This document shows positions 13,258 to 22,985 of a DNA stretch of 64,000 nucleotides, one piece after another. The first letter of the stretch is position 1; every line of letters begins with the position of its first letter. The notes below the pieces were generated by a model. It was not told where the DNA came from, did no database searches, and was given only the letters and a program-made list of their open reading frames with translations. The translations under genes and the position numbers were made by a program. The stretch covers positions 1,054,001-1,118,000 of the forward strand of contig CAUWAG010000013.1 of the NCBI GenBank assembly GCA_963556695.1. The letters run 5' to 3'. This stretch comes from Anthostomella pinea. Its lineage: Eukaryota; Ascomycota; Sordariomycetes; Xylariales; Xylariaceae.

Positions 13258-14183
13258 ATGGACTCGGAAGCTAACCCTCGACGCGTCGCAGCGCGCGCCG
13301 TAGGCCGCACACCAGAAGAACACGCCGCGACCGCGAGCGCGATCCCTTCTTCGCGGACCTCTTCGCGCTCCCCGGCTTCAAAGACTGCTTCGCCGAAGTC
13401 GAGCGCGCGCGCCAACAATCCCTGCGCGACGACCCGCCCACCTACCGCAGACGCGTCGACGTCGACCCGTACCACCAGTACCCGCCGCGTCCGGACTACG
13501 CCGCGCAGGCCGACGCCTACGAGGCGGCCGAGCCGGACGCGGCGCTGGTCGAGGTCCGCGCCGCGCTGCGCGCACACCTGGGCCTGTCGGACCTGGCGCG
13601 CCTGGTGCTGCTGCTGACGACGCAGGTGCCGGCGGGGCGGTTCACGACGTACCGCGCGATGCAGGAGCATGTTTCTGAGGTGCGGTTTGGTTGTAAGTGA
13701 TACACATTCTATCAAAATCAATGGATCCATCGCCTTTCTTAGTTCGTGGTTTTTTTTTCTCTCTCTCTCTGCTGTTTTCTTTCCTTAGAAGGGAAGGGAG
13801 GGGGCGGTTCTTGTCGTCGATAGAGCTAGCTTCATGCTCTTAAGACACGGAAACGCGAACTCGGACCAACCTACCGAGCGTTCGTGGATTGATTGTGTCC
13901 TCGGAGTGGCAGCTGGCTAATTAAACTCTGGATGGATGCTGCAGTGTGCGCCGTGCGCCAGATCGGCCATTGTCTGCGCAAGAATCCCCTCGGGGACCGC
14001 GTGCCGGGCCATCGCGTCGTCGGCCAGTACGGCATGTTTTCGCGGCCGCTGGAGTGGGGGATGCATTGTCGCGACGTGGAGGAGACGGTGCGCAGACTGG
14101 GCGAGGAGGGCGTCAGGTTCAAGGCCGATGGGAATCCGAAGGGGAGTGCGTTTCGGGAGTTTGTGGGCTGTCCGCGGGTTTGA
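13258..14183 (+). CDS. Alkyltransferase-like (MGMT-fold) protein, Cys-to-Gly site, frameshifted
   Basis: Relative of O6-alkylguanine-DNA alkyltransferase. The second exon carries the DNA-binding and active-site module: the arginine-finger region AVRQIG, KNPLG, then VPGHRVVG, where true alkyltransferases have PCHRV. The codon is GGC, so the alkyl-accepting cysteine is glycine. Alkyltransferase-like proteins (ATLs) have the same kind of replacement and bind O6-alkylguanine to recruit nucleotide excision repair; that role here is inference. Exons are 13258-13692 and 13945-14183, joined by a GTAAGT...GCAG intron of 252 bp with a CT-rich tract. ATG 13258 opens a plausible N-terminus, but its frame must shift by one missing base near 13300-13330 to reach the frame containing DPFFADLFALPG and PAGRFTTYRAMQEHV. 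With that base the lengths fit exactly (224 residues). Alternatively a further upstream exon splices at about 13291, where CTAAC precedes CGCAG. Confidence 0.65.
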
Positions 14184-14648
14184 GGTGGTTCTGGCGCGCT
14201 GTTTGCTTCATGTAGGCGTGTTGGAAGAGGGTTGGTGTTTATGCGGCTGATATGGCATTGCTCAGGGGTAATCGTGCGTCTTTACCTTGACGAGGCTTCA
14301 TGGCTCGCTTACGCCGGCACTTGGTTCAGGCACGATGCTTTACACCGGAATGCCGTAACCCAGGCGGTGGAATTGGGACGAAGGAGTCACCCCCGTCATC
14401 CTTGGAGTCAAGGGAAGGGTCTGCTGTCATGTGGCATCTGCCTCTCCCTTTCGACGCGGTTCAGTGATAAGTTTGCCGTTTCCCACGACTCTTCTGTTCC
14501 GGAGCCACACGTCACAAATACCAACGTTTAAGAATGTAGTCAATGTATGTGTTAGGGGCACCGTATTTGAGGATACGCGTAGCGATCGGGCTTCACCTCT
14601 CTCACTTCCTCTCCATTCGCTCTCCTTCCATCCAGTAACCATACTGAA
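14184..14648. other. Intergenic region
   Basis: Spacer between the alkyltransferase-like gene and the acyltransferase gene, read in the same direction. I see no gene. The last 70 bases before 14649 are CT-rich (CTCTCTC, TTCCTCTCC) and probably belong to the acyltransferase 5' leader. Confidence 0.5.
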
Positions 14649-16688
14649 ATGTTGTTCAGCCGCCCCGAGAGCAGGCCAGGAGACATCGAAGAGTCTCAAG
14701 CCCTTGTTGACGATGTCTCCTTCGACGACAGTCACGAGTTCGATGAGCTTGATGAGAAGCGACATATCCAGAGCAGACGAAGGTTCGACATGTTATTCGA
14801 CTGGCTAAGGGCGATAGGAGCAAAACGCCTCCCATTCTCGCTCATAGTGCTCTTCCGCATGGTGCCGACCTGCGTTGGCTCTCTGCTAATATTCCTGCTC
14901 CCCTCCTTCATCACCAACCTCCTCCGGCGCAAGCTTCGGTCTACCCCCGAACCATCGCAGCCACGCATAATAAGCCCGACAGCGTACCTCGACGGCCTGC
15001 GCGGCGTCGCCGCCCTCGTCGTCTACGTCTTCCACCTCGGCTACCTCTGGTTCCCGTTTCTGCGCCACGGCCACGGCGCGCTGCACAGCGAGGACCTGTT
15101 CCTGCAGCTGCCCGTCGTCCGGGTCCTGCATTCGGGTAGAGCGAGCGTGACTCTCTTCTTCGTCATCTCGGGCTACGTCATCTCGGCGCGCACGCTGTCG
15201 CTGATATACCTTCAACACCATCGCGGCGGGGCGCAGCAGCAAGCGGAGGGCCGCGTGCTCGAGTCGCTGGCCGGGTCGCTGTTTCGCCGGCCCTTGCGGC
15301 TGTGTATGTACATTTTCGAGTCTCTTATTTCCGCATATGGCCATGTCCAGGGCGCGAATTTCCTCTTCTAGCCTGTGTCATGCTCCCGAGACACGCATTA
15401 CGACTCCATTTTACTCCACAAAATATCTAAAAGAAGTAATTGCTGACTCTAATTTGCTACCAGACTTGCCCGTCGTGGCGTCGACGCTGGTCATCCTGGT
15501 GCTGTTGCGATTCGACGTCCTGATCAAGGACCCGACGAAGGGCGCTGCGCTGCCGCCGCGGAAAGACGGGCTGGGCCAGCAGCTGTGGCATTGGCTGGCG
15601 CACATGCTGTTCATGATCAACCCCTTCCGGCCGATCACGGGCCGCGCGAACCTGTACAGTCCGCCTTATAACGGACATCTGTGGACGATCCCGGTCGAGT
15701 TCAAGGGCTCGGTCACGGTGTTTGTCCTGCTGCTTGCGTTTGCGCGGGCGAGGCGCTGCGTCCACCTCGCGGCGGCGGCGGCGGCGGCGGCGCTCTGCTG
15801 TCTGGTGCAAATGGGGGACTGTGACCAGGCCTTGTTCTGCGCCGGGATGATTCTGGCGGAGCTTGCGTTGCGCTTCCCGCCTGTATCGGAGAAGAGCGTC
15901 GTCGAGATTCCCTGCTGTACGCGCCCCCTGAGTCTGTTCGGTGCGAAGACCAGGCGAAGGTGTCGCCACATCTTGACTATCATCTTGTTTGTCTCGGGCC
16001 TGCACTTGCTGAGCTATCCGGAGGAAAGATGCCCAAAGATGCCCGGCTACCGCACCATCTCGAGGCTCGTGCCGCCGTTCTATGCCAAGAAGGAAGAAAA
16101 CACACAGCTGTTCTGGATGTCGGTCGGCTCCGTGCTCTTCATCCTGGCCCTGATGTACTCGCTTCCTTACAACAGCGAAAGCTACGTCAAACCAGCAGAG
16201 GAGCCCTTGCCACACCATCAAGCAGCTATGCGGGCCCCAGACGGTTCGGTCTGTCCATCCTCAGTGAGACCTCAGTCACCACCACTTCAACAACAACATC
16301 GTCAGCAGTCACCTCCACCACCACAACCCCTCCTCCAACGCCCCTTCACCACCCACTGGCCCAATACCTGGGCCAGATCTCCTACGCCCTGTACCTCACC
16401 CACGGCACCGTGATCCACACCGTCGGCGTGCGGTGGCTCAACCCGGCCTTCGCCGCCTGGCGCTCCGCCGAGCACACGGCCGCGCTGGTGCGGGACCTGG
16501 ACCAGCCCACGATGGCGGACGCGATCCTGGCGAGGGGGTGGCACAAGTACTGCGTGCAGGCGGCGTGGGGCGTGCTGGTGAACACGGCTGTACTGTTCTG
16601 GGTCAGCGACGTGTTTTGGCGGGCGGTGGATATGCGGGCGGTGAGGGCTGCGCGGGCGGTGGCGGGATGGGCTTGGGTTGGGAAGTAG
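14649..16688 (+). CDS. Acyltransferase-3 family membrane protein, one-base frameshift
   Basis: Multi-pass O-acyltransferase of the OafA/acyltransferase-3 family, which moves acyl groups onto sugars or other small acceptors at a membrane. Exon 1 (14649-15303) holds a first hydrophobic segment, then YLDGLRGVAALVVYVFHLG, whose Arg and His are the family's signature residues, and a FFVISGYVIS segment. The intron is 15304-15463 (GTATGT, TACCAG). Exon 2 continues with LWTIPVEFKGS and several membrane helices. A polyalanine stretch coded by GCG repeats lies at about 15769-15792. Near 16190-16360 the frame must change by one missing base: SVGSVLFILALMYSLPY lies in one frame and LAQYLGQISYALYLTHG in another. 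I found no canonical intron that repairs it. With one base the protein would have about 626 residues. Either the assembly lacks a base or the gene is broken. The acceptor is unknown. Confidence 0.8.
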
Positions 16689-16963
16689 AGCTTATTGGGC
16701 GCTTTTTCTTATGGGACTTGGATCAGATAGGGGAGGGAGGTGCGAGGGTTATTGTTTTTTTATAGCATTTGTAGCATATTTGAATCATAGCAGGAACGGC
16801 CTATCTGTCGAGGTGCTCTGTGGTGAAAGATTTAGGTACCTCTTGAACATGATGCTGAAGCCAACTCGAACAGACTATCTAGGTGGAAGGCCGGCTCATG
16901 AAAGCCGAGGGTCATGAAATTCCAATTACCAGCCCCCGAATACAGTCCGTGACTCAGACGTGG

Positions 16964-17816
16964 TCATGGAAACAGAGCGAGCTTGTAGCCTCTCTCATAC
17001 TCGGCCTTCACCTTCGCGTCCTTGAGATCTCCGCGCGCGCTCATGAAGCCGTGGATCTGGTCGCCGAAGACCTCAACATGCTTGGCAACCTTCAGGTTCT
17101 CCTCGTACCTCTTTACATCATCCACCGGCTCGTCCCTGGAAGCAAGCATCATCGTCGGGATCCTAACGTTGGCAGCGTCGCCTGCATGCACCATGCCTGG
17201 AGACGTCCGGACGGCCACCTTGAAGAGGGCGGGTTCGTAGTCGCCGAGCAAGCTGGCCAGCTTGCCTCCCCAGCAGTAGCCCATGGTTCTTCAAGCTCCG
17301 ATGTTGCTGTTGGTCTTCTCCGCCGCTTGTAGGAGACCGGGGACTTTGGGCGTATGGAGTGGAGGTAGGGCATTCTGGAACCATGCGCCCAGTCTCTCCT
17401 TCTGCTCATCGGTTGTTGGCGGGTACCATTCCAGCTTTGCCGGATTGCCCTCGAAGAAGTCCGGGAGGAACACTTGGTACTTCTGCTCCGTGTCCCCCTC
17501 GGAGAGGATGTCGGCTCCTTGGAGCGTTTGCCGATAGAAGCCGAAGATGTCGTAGATGCACAAGAGGGCCTTGGTCGCGTCGGCCGGACCCGTCACGTCT
17601 GCATTGTACCCCGAGGTCAATCAGTATATGATCAACAGTAAAGAACAGTCCAAGGCAACCGACAAGTCGTCACGCCATCGAGATCGATGTATCGACCCTT
17701 CGGCGTGTAGTCTTCAGCCACCACGGGAGGGACTCTTATGTCAGATGACGATTAGCTTTTGAAGCAAGACGGAGTCGGTGCGCATACTTGCAACAAGCTT
17801 CGCTGTATTTCGACAC
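16964..17816 (-). pseudogene. Dienelactone hydrolase family gene with in-frame TGA
   Basis: AIM2-like dienelactone hydrolase. Three exons can be followed on the minus strand (17816-17789/17788, 17734-17664, 17598-16964). The joins give SKYSEACCK-VPPVVAEDYTPKG and DGVTT-YVTGPADATKALL, both typical of the family, with introns of 53 and 65 bp. The third exon reads through YDIFGFYRQTLQGADIL to NSNIGA, then TGA at 17293-17291, then continues in the same frame with MGYCWGGKLAS. The family commonly has a tryptophan before this motif, so a TGG-to-TGA change is likely. The nucleophile Cys, the Asp (SRDEP) and the His (QIHGFM) all lie after the stop, so the short product would be inactive. No ATG is found at the expected start: the codon before SKYSEACC is GTG at 17816. 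Most likely a young pseudogene; a sequencing error is the alternative. Confidence 0.75.
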
Positions 17817-18829
17817 CTTGTCCCGTTTCAGATTTCATTATCAGACTCGTGAGTCTGCTGGTATCTTTTCCTGTTCGTGTCTGTATGGCTGATCAGTCAA
17901 CTGCAACCAACGACCAAGAGGGTTCGGTCTACCGGCGCGCTTACTTATGCTTGATCTGGGTTCAGCGGGAACAAGCTGTACTCGCCCATCGTTGAAGACA
18001 GCAGCAACTTGCCATTTTATATACTTCACCGCCCTCGTGGGCTGTGCAACCAAGGATGCAAGACCAGTATGGGTGATCAGGGGGTCTGTGAGGTGGTTTA
18101 TTAGCCTCCACCTCCGACGCATGCCTGTGGCGTGGTATCCTCCGGCGCTGCGCCTCATTGAAAGACGAAGACACTCTTGATCTCACAGGGACCTCGGGCC
18201 AGGACACTTTCACTGCATAGTAGAGCTTCGCTGGCGACAGTGCCGAGTGCAGGAGGGCACATCGACTACCAGGCAGGCAGTTTACAATCACATATTGTGC
18301 TAGCTCAACTGCTCGTCAGGTCAGCATGCACGAGGATTTAGACTCCTGTGCTTACACGGCTGAAGATAGAGATCTCGACCGCCACTGGTTATTGACTGAC
18401 TCGGAGATTGATGTACCGGTATGGTCGAACTGCCTCCGTGCCATATCATAGGCGTCGGCGTTGCGGATTAGTGTAACCTTATATATAGTCTACAGGAGGG
18501 CATCTTGACTGTACGGCCTTGGGAGTTTGGAGGCTTCGATCTTCATTCACCTCTCAAGAACCAGAGTCCACTGAGCTGGGAAGACTGGGGAAGAGCTTCA
18601 GGGAGAAGAGGTAGATTGTACGTGCTTCACTCGGTCAGCATGCTTGTGGGAGTAACCAGCGTAATCGAATTCGATATTCAGCTTTTGACATAGTAGAAGA
18701 GGCTAGTTGTTTATGTACAGGGTCTTTCCCACGTACCCTGCATCATCCTCTAAACAGTTGGTTTGAGTGTCGGCTTCCAAGGCGGAGTGTGGTCTTTGAG
18801 CCCTGCCAACCATGTCTCCCAAATGCCGA
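17817..18829. other. Intergenic region
   Basis: About 1 kb upstream of the broken hydrolase. No supported gene: the open frames on both strands are short and without motifs. Part of it would have been the promoter of the minus-strand hydrolase. Confidence 0.5.
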
Positions 18830-19162
18830 CTACCTCTTCAAAAAGACAACCATCGAAAGCCGGAAGTGATCGCGGTATGCCCATTGGTTGGGGGGGTCGT
18901 GTTTTACGACAACCACCTTTTCAACTGAAGCGCTGCCAAGCTCATTTTCATTGACACGGCATGTCTTGAGAACGTCCTCCAGCAGCGTATTGCCCTTTGT
19001 GATCATCTCCCAGTGTTGAATATTGAAGTGTTCTAACATTAAAAGGAAGAAGAAGAAGTCCTCTGGGATGGGGGTGAAGCCCCCTGTTATATAGCCATAC
19101 AATCCCATGTGATCGCTCAGAGTGACCAGATAACCACAACAGACACCTGTTGTTTGGACCAA
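18830..19162 (-). pseudogene. Possible retroelement gag-like fragment, unresolved
   Basis: A 110-codon frame with no good ATG at its start. The stretch GLYGYITGGFTPIPED followed by an HWEMI segment recalls the conserved GLWxYxxG...P and W...I pattern of Copia-type gag polyproteins. The resemblance is weak, and I see no zinc knuckle, integrase or reverse transcriptase next to it. It could equally be a chance frame or part of the broken gene just upstream. Listed because it is longer and more protein-like than its surroundings. Confidence 0.2.
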
Positions 19163-19259
19163 TCAGAAGCCAGCATTCTTAGTGCTGTTGATGCCCTGAG
19201 GGGTAGCTCGGCAGGGAGCTCGGCCCCTAAACAAACCTTAAGTCAACTGTAAACATGTC

Positions 19260-19853
19260 TTAGCCGGTTATCATATGAACACCATGTGACATGGTATTCA
19301 ACACCCAGCCGTCCTCGCCATTCTCCATCGTGAAAAGCTTACCGGAGTCGTCGAGTTCAAAACTTTTCTCCTGCAAGGTGTCATCGAGGGCGTCTATGAC
19401 CTTGACCTCGACGATGTCATGAAACACGACCACATTCAAGTTCGTACTGTCATCCTGGTGGAAGTGCTTCTCCCACATCCAGAGAAGGTAATCCTTGCCT
19501 TCGAACACTTTGTTGTCATCTTAAATGTCATGCACGACCAAGACCCCGGCCTCCCGCCAGGCGGAAAATTTTATCACCTTCTGGCTGCGGCGGTAGCGAA
19601 CCTCGTAATTCAACGTTTCGCCGGCTGGAACGTTGACAATTCCCTTAAGGAATTCCATGCGCGGCGTGTTGGTGACCTGCGTGATAGCGTAGTCCGAGCC
19701 AAATGATGGTATGAGCCGGGCGTCGACTCGCGCGGCTTGATGGATGTCAGCCCTCTGGTACAAGGGATCGCTGGGAGGGAGAAGGGCTGAGGATTGGGAT
19801 GGGAGAGTGGCGGCTAAGCAGAGGCCAGACGAGAGAAAGGCGTATACAGCCAT
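19260..19853 (-). pseudogene. Predicted secreted protein with in-frame TAA
   Basis: The frame starts with MAVYAFLSSGLCLAATLPSQ, a good signal peptide, and runs 110 codons to TAA at 19523-19521. It continues in exactly the same frame for another 87 codons (VFEGKDYLLWMWEKHFHQDD onward) to a stop at 19260. The two halves have the same Asp/Val-rich style: VLVVHDI before the stop and VVVFHDIVEVKVID after it. No intron of suitable length and phase removes the TAA. A CAA-to-TAA change in a CpA context would explain it and fits repeat-induced point mutation or simple decay. I do not recognise the family. If intact it would be a roughly 197-residue extracellular protein. Confidence 0.5.
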
Positions 19854-20283
19854 GAGTCTAGGTCATCTAGGTATATGCATGTTGGCGGTCGATGCTGGGT
19901 GGTGTCCGTAGTGTTTTGTGGTGAAGTACTGCGACTACTGAAGGATCCTCGAGAAAGGAATGGGTGAAGGTGTGATTGGGTTTAAAAATACATTAAGGCT
20001 AGTATGTGCGAGCAAGGCCATTATATAGAGAGAATAAAAGTAGTAGAGCTCGTTCAATTTGAGGCAGAAGCAGAGGCTTCAGGTTCTCTCGTGACGTGTT
20101 CTGGCCTCGCCGACGCCGCCGCCAATCGGTGGTTGAAGGATGATGATGCCAGAGGGTCTTGTGGATAAAGCAGGCTGACAGCCTAGGATCCCCATTGAGA
20201 CCCGTCCCCTGCTCCTACTGTAGAATGCGTTCCTGGGATTTTGGTGGCGATAGTTAAGGTAAGCACCGACATTCAGTCTGTAA
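19854..20283. other. Intergenic region left of the MITEs
   Basis: Upstream region of the secreted-protein gene. No gene seen. The left arm of the outer inverted repeat begins at its right edge. Confidence 0.5.
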
Positions 20284-20692
20284 GTGTCCAGGATGGTAAA
20301 CAGTAGCGCGCTCTATACCCCTACAGGTGTCCAAGATGGTAATGGTTAGCGGTTCCACGTATATCTCCAATGGCAATAGGTAGAACTTTACGCGATGGGA
20401 ACTTTCTTATCGAATCGTTTCAAAAGAACTTTTATAAGGACTTTTATGGGAACTTTTTTATAAGAACGTTATTGTTAGGTATATATTTTTAGCATGGTAG
20501 TTACACGCGAAACCACTAACCATTACCATCCTGAACACCTGTAATTATATGTGTAGGTATATACACACAACATATAACAGGAGATTCCTTATAGATTTGT
20601 GCCATCATCGTCACCACCTACTGGCATCCTTGAGTTTACATGTACAGATAACTGGGGTGGTAGAGGACGCTACTATTTACGATCCTGGACAC
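20284..20692. mobile_element. Outer MITE-like element, interrupted
   Basis: Inverted repeat arms of about 35 bp lie at 20284-20319 and 20659-20692. Both begin GTGTCCAGGAT when read inward and also share AGTAGCG and CTCTA blocks. There is no coding capacity between them. Another element of 218 bp sits inside, so the original would have been about 190 bp, in the MITE size range. The outer flanks show TA nearby on both sides, but a clean target duplication cannot be fixed. Confidence 0.6.
20324..20541. mobile_element. Inner MITE with TA target duplication
   Basis: A 218 bp AT-rich non-coding element with terminal inverted repeats of about 36 bp. Both ends start CAGGTGT and share GATGGTAATGGTTAG. 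It is flanked by TA on each side (20322-20323 and 20542-20543), the target duplication of Tc1/mariner-Fot1/Pogo-type transposons. The five mismatches between arms are all transitions. The interior repeats GAACTTT-type blocks several times between about 20398 and 20470. It needs a transposase supplied from elsewhere. Confidence 0.8.
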
Positions 20693-21083
20693 CAGAACTA
20701 TCCAAACAGCCAAGTTGGGGCGTCGGTGTGTGCTCGGAACTTATTCAAGCGTCGATGCCTCTTTGGGGAATACGTCACATCGACCTGACATTGAGCACTC
20801 GTCCGTCCGGCCTCCCCCCTCTCGCGCTGCCTTCCAAGCTTTCGTCTTGATTGAGCTAGCAACGACGATGCGCTGAGCCATGAGAGCTACAACTTTCCTA
20901 GACAATCTTACAGAAACATGAAGAGTGTTGGATAGTCGGGGATGACTGAAGTTGGAGAAGAGAGCCTTGTCGCTCTTGATTATGTCTATGGGGTATTCTT
21001 CAAGTATGTAGAAGTACAGGGACAATGTACAAGCTCATATCCTACAAGAGACGATGTCTCCCTTCTTGACTCGTACAGTTTCC
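20693..21083. other. Intergenic region downstream of MRH4
   Basis: The 3' flank of the minus-strand helicase gene. No gene seen; short open frames on both strands have no motifs. Confidence 0.5.
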
Positions 21084-22985
21084 TTATATGAGCGCCTGGC
21101 CCATGAACATGCTCTCCCTGACCTCAGCGACGATATCTCGCCTGTCGGCCCTGCCTACTAGTACAATGCCCCGTCCACGTCTGCCCATACGGCCTGCACG
21201 ACCGAGGCGGTGGATGAAATCGATGGTAGTATGCGGGACATCGTACAGAATGACGTGTCGCACCGCTAGAGTATCGATGCCTCTCGAAGCCAGATCAGTA
21301 GCCACAATGACTTTAGTGTTCGGCAAAGACCGCCTTCCCTTCCCAGGGGCAGGCACAGCAGAACTATCGACCTTGGTCTTGATCGGCTCGGCACTCGTGA
21401 AAGACTCCAACATCTCGGACTGCCGGCTCTCCTCGGTGTCTCGGTGGAGGGCTACAGCGTCGATGCCCTTGGAGACCAGGTACTCGGCGACCTCCTGAGT
21501 CTTCTCGCGCTCGTTGACAAACACGAGGATTCGTTTCACATCGACTTCTCCCGGGACGGACCCTTCGTGTCGGGCGGCGTCTTTGCCAATGGACCAGATG
21601 GCCTCGGCACAGGCTAGATCTTTGTTGTTGCGATATGGGTCTTTCATTACGTCGATGACGCCAAGCTGGACCCGGCGAGGGATGGCGTGGAGATTCGGTG
21701 TGGTGATACGTGTCATGTCCGGGAACTGTGAGGCTAGGAGGTTGTCCAAACGATTGGGGATCGTAGCGGAGCAGAGGATCAGCTGCTTGACAGTGGGCAA
21801 CGCTCGGTCCAGAATGGACGTCGTCACAGGGGAGAAGCTGCGATCGAAAAGGGAGTCGGCCTCATCGATGACCATGTGACTGACTCGAGAGAGAATGTAT
21901 GGGTCGGAATCTGCCATGGAGGCAAGCAGATGAGGGGTGGCGATTACCAGATCGATACCCTTGGGAGAATACATGTTCATATTGATGACCTTTGCCGATA
22001 CATTGGCCGAGTACATGCTGGCCTTGAACTTGGCCGCGTGCGAAAGGGCCTTCGCAACAGCGCCTACCTGGTCCACCAGCTCGGCGGTTGGTACAAGCAC
22101 GATAACTTTGGGTCGTGCGGTAGTGGGATGGGGGTCGAATTCGCGAGGCCCCGTGTACCCGGGCTCCTTCATCGCTGCCATCTGCTTCTCGAAGTATTCA
22201 CGGTAGGTGGCAAGGCCAGCATCGGCTGCTTCTGCTTCCTTCAGAGCATTTACTACCGGTAGGAGGTAGGCTAGGGTCTTGCCCGAGCCCGTCTCGGCGG
22301 CCAGCAGAAACTCCTGCCTCCCTGATGTGTCCTTGGATCTTGATCGCCTCCCTGTTTCCTGTCCCAAGAGTGCTGGTATCGCCAGTCTTTGAACAGGGGT
22401 CGGCTTGATGTCCACCATGCCTTTCAGCACTTCCTCCGAGACGGCCTGTTTGAGCGCGGGTATGAGTTTGAACTTGTCGAACGTTTCGACTTCGCTGATG
22501 CTTGCTTTCGTCCGTGACCTTTGGCCATACGACACTGTCGCCAGGGAGCTTTGCATCTTCATAGCCTTGGTTCGCCGATCGTCCTTCTTGTGCCTATTGT
22601 CTTTGCCATCATCGCGAATGCTTCGGAACGACGGTCTCGGGTCTCGCGCCGGGGGAGTCGTCTGGTTCATGCCGCCGAAAGGACCATCGTACCTCCCCCG
22701 CGGCTTCTTGCTGTCACACCCTTGTCCATCTCTTGCTGAAGATCGCGCGACGCGGTCGGATAGCACCATTCGCGAAGGGCTTGCCCTTCCTCGTCCGGAG
22801 AGGAAGCGCTGGGCGGCCCATGGTTGGCGCGCGCCTGGCAGGGCGATCCGGGTCGTTGCTATGAAGAGACACGATGGGCACATAGGCGCCGCTACAAAGG
22901 AGCGCATCATCTGAAACCCCGGGATCGTCGATTCGGATGCTCGAGTTGCAACATCTGACTCCCGTCTCTCCAGAAGTTGATGCAA
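21084..22985 (-). CDS. MRH4: Mitochondrial DEAD-box RNA helicase Mrh4
   Basis: ATP-dependent RNA helicase acting in the mitochondrial matrix. Yeast Mrh4 is required for late assembly of the large mitoribosomal subunit. The gene has no introns and encodes 633 residues from 22985. ATG at 22910 (MMRSFVAAP) is a good alternative start, because a presequence rich in Arg, Ala and Ser and free of acids begins there. The helicase motifs are in order: Q-motif region with [12 protein letters not shown], motif I AETGSGKT (Lys about 236), PTAELVDQ, motif II DEAD at about 373, SAT, then [25 protein letters not shown] and HRLGRAGR near 595. All catalytic residues are intact. The unusual PTAELVDQ and LCSATIP spellings fit the Mrh4 branch. 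Confidence 0.92.
   Translation of the reverse strand: MHQLLERRESDVATRASESTIPGFQMMRSFVAAPMCPSCLFIATTRIALPGARQPWAAQRFLSGRGRASPSRMVLSDRVARSSARDGQGCDSKKPRGRYDGPFGGMNQTTPPARDPRPSFRSIRDDGKDNRHKKDDRRTKAMKMQSSLATVSYGQRSRTKASISEVETFDKFKLIPALKQAVSEEVLKGMVDIKPTPVQRLAIPALLGQETGRRSRSKDTSGRQEFLLAAETGSGKTLAYLLPVVNALKEAEAADAGLATYREYFEKQMAAMKEPGYTGPREFDPHPTTARPKVIVLVPTAELVDQVGAVAKALSHAAKFKASMYSANVSAKVINMNMYSPKGIDLVIATPHLLASMADSDPYILSRVSHMVIDEADSLFDRSFSPVTTSILDRALPTVKQLILCSATIPNRLDNLLASQFPDMTRITTPNLHAIPRRVQLGVIDVMKDPYRNNKDLACAEAIWSIGKDAARHEGSVPGEVDVKRILVFVNEREKTQEVAEYLVSKGIDAVALHRDTEESRQSEMLESFTSAEPIKTKVDSSAVPAPGKGRRSLPNTKVIVATDLASRGIDTLAVRHVILYDVPHTTIDFIHRLGRAGRMGRRGRGIVLVGRADRRDIVAEVRESMFMGQALI

Noticed and set aside
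15457..16221. A 254-codon minus-strand frame
   Set aside because: Antisense to the acyltransferase; composition (Gln/Arg/Asp-rich) is typical of a shadow frame.
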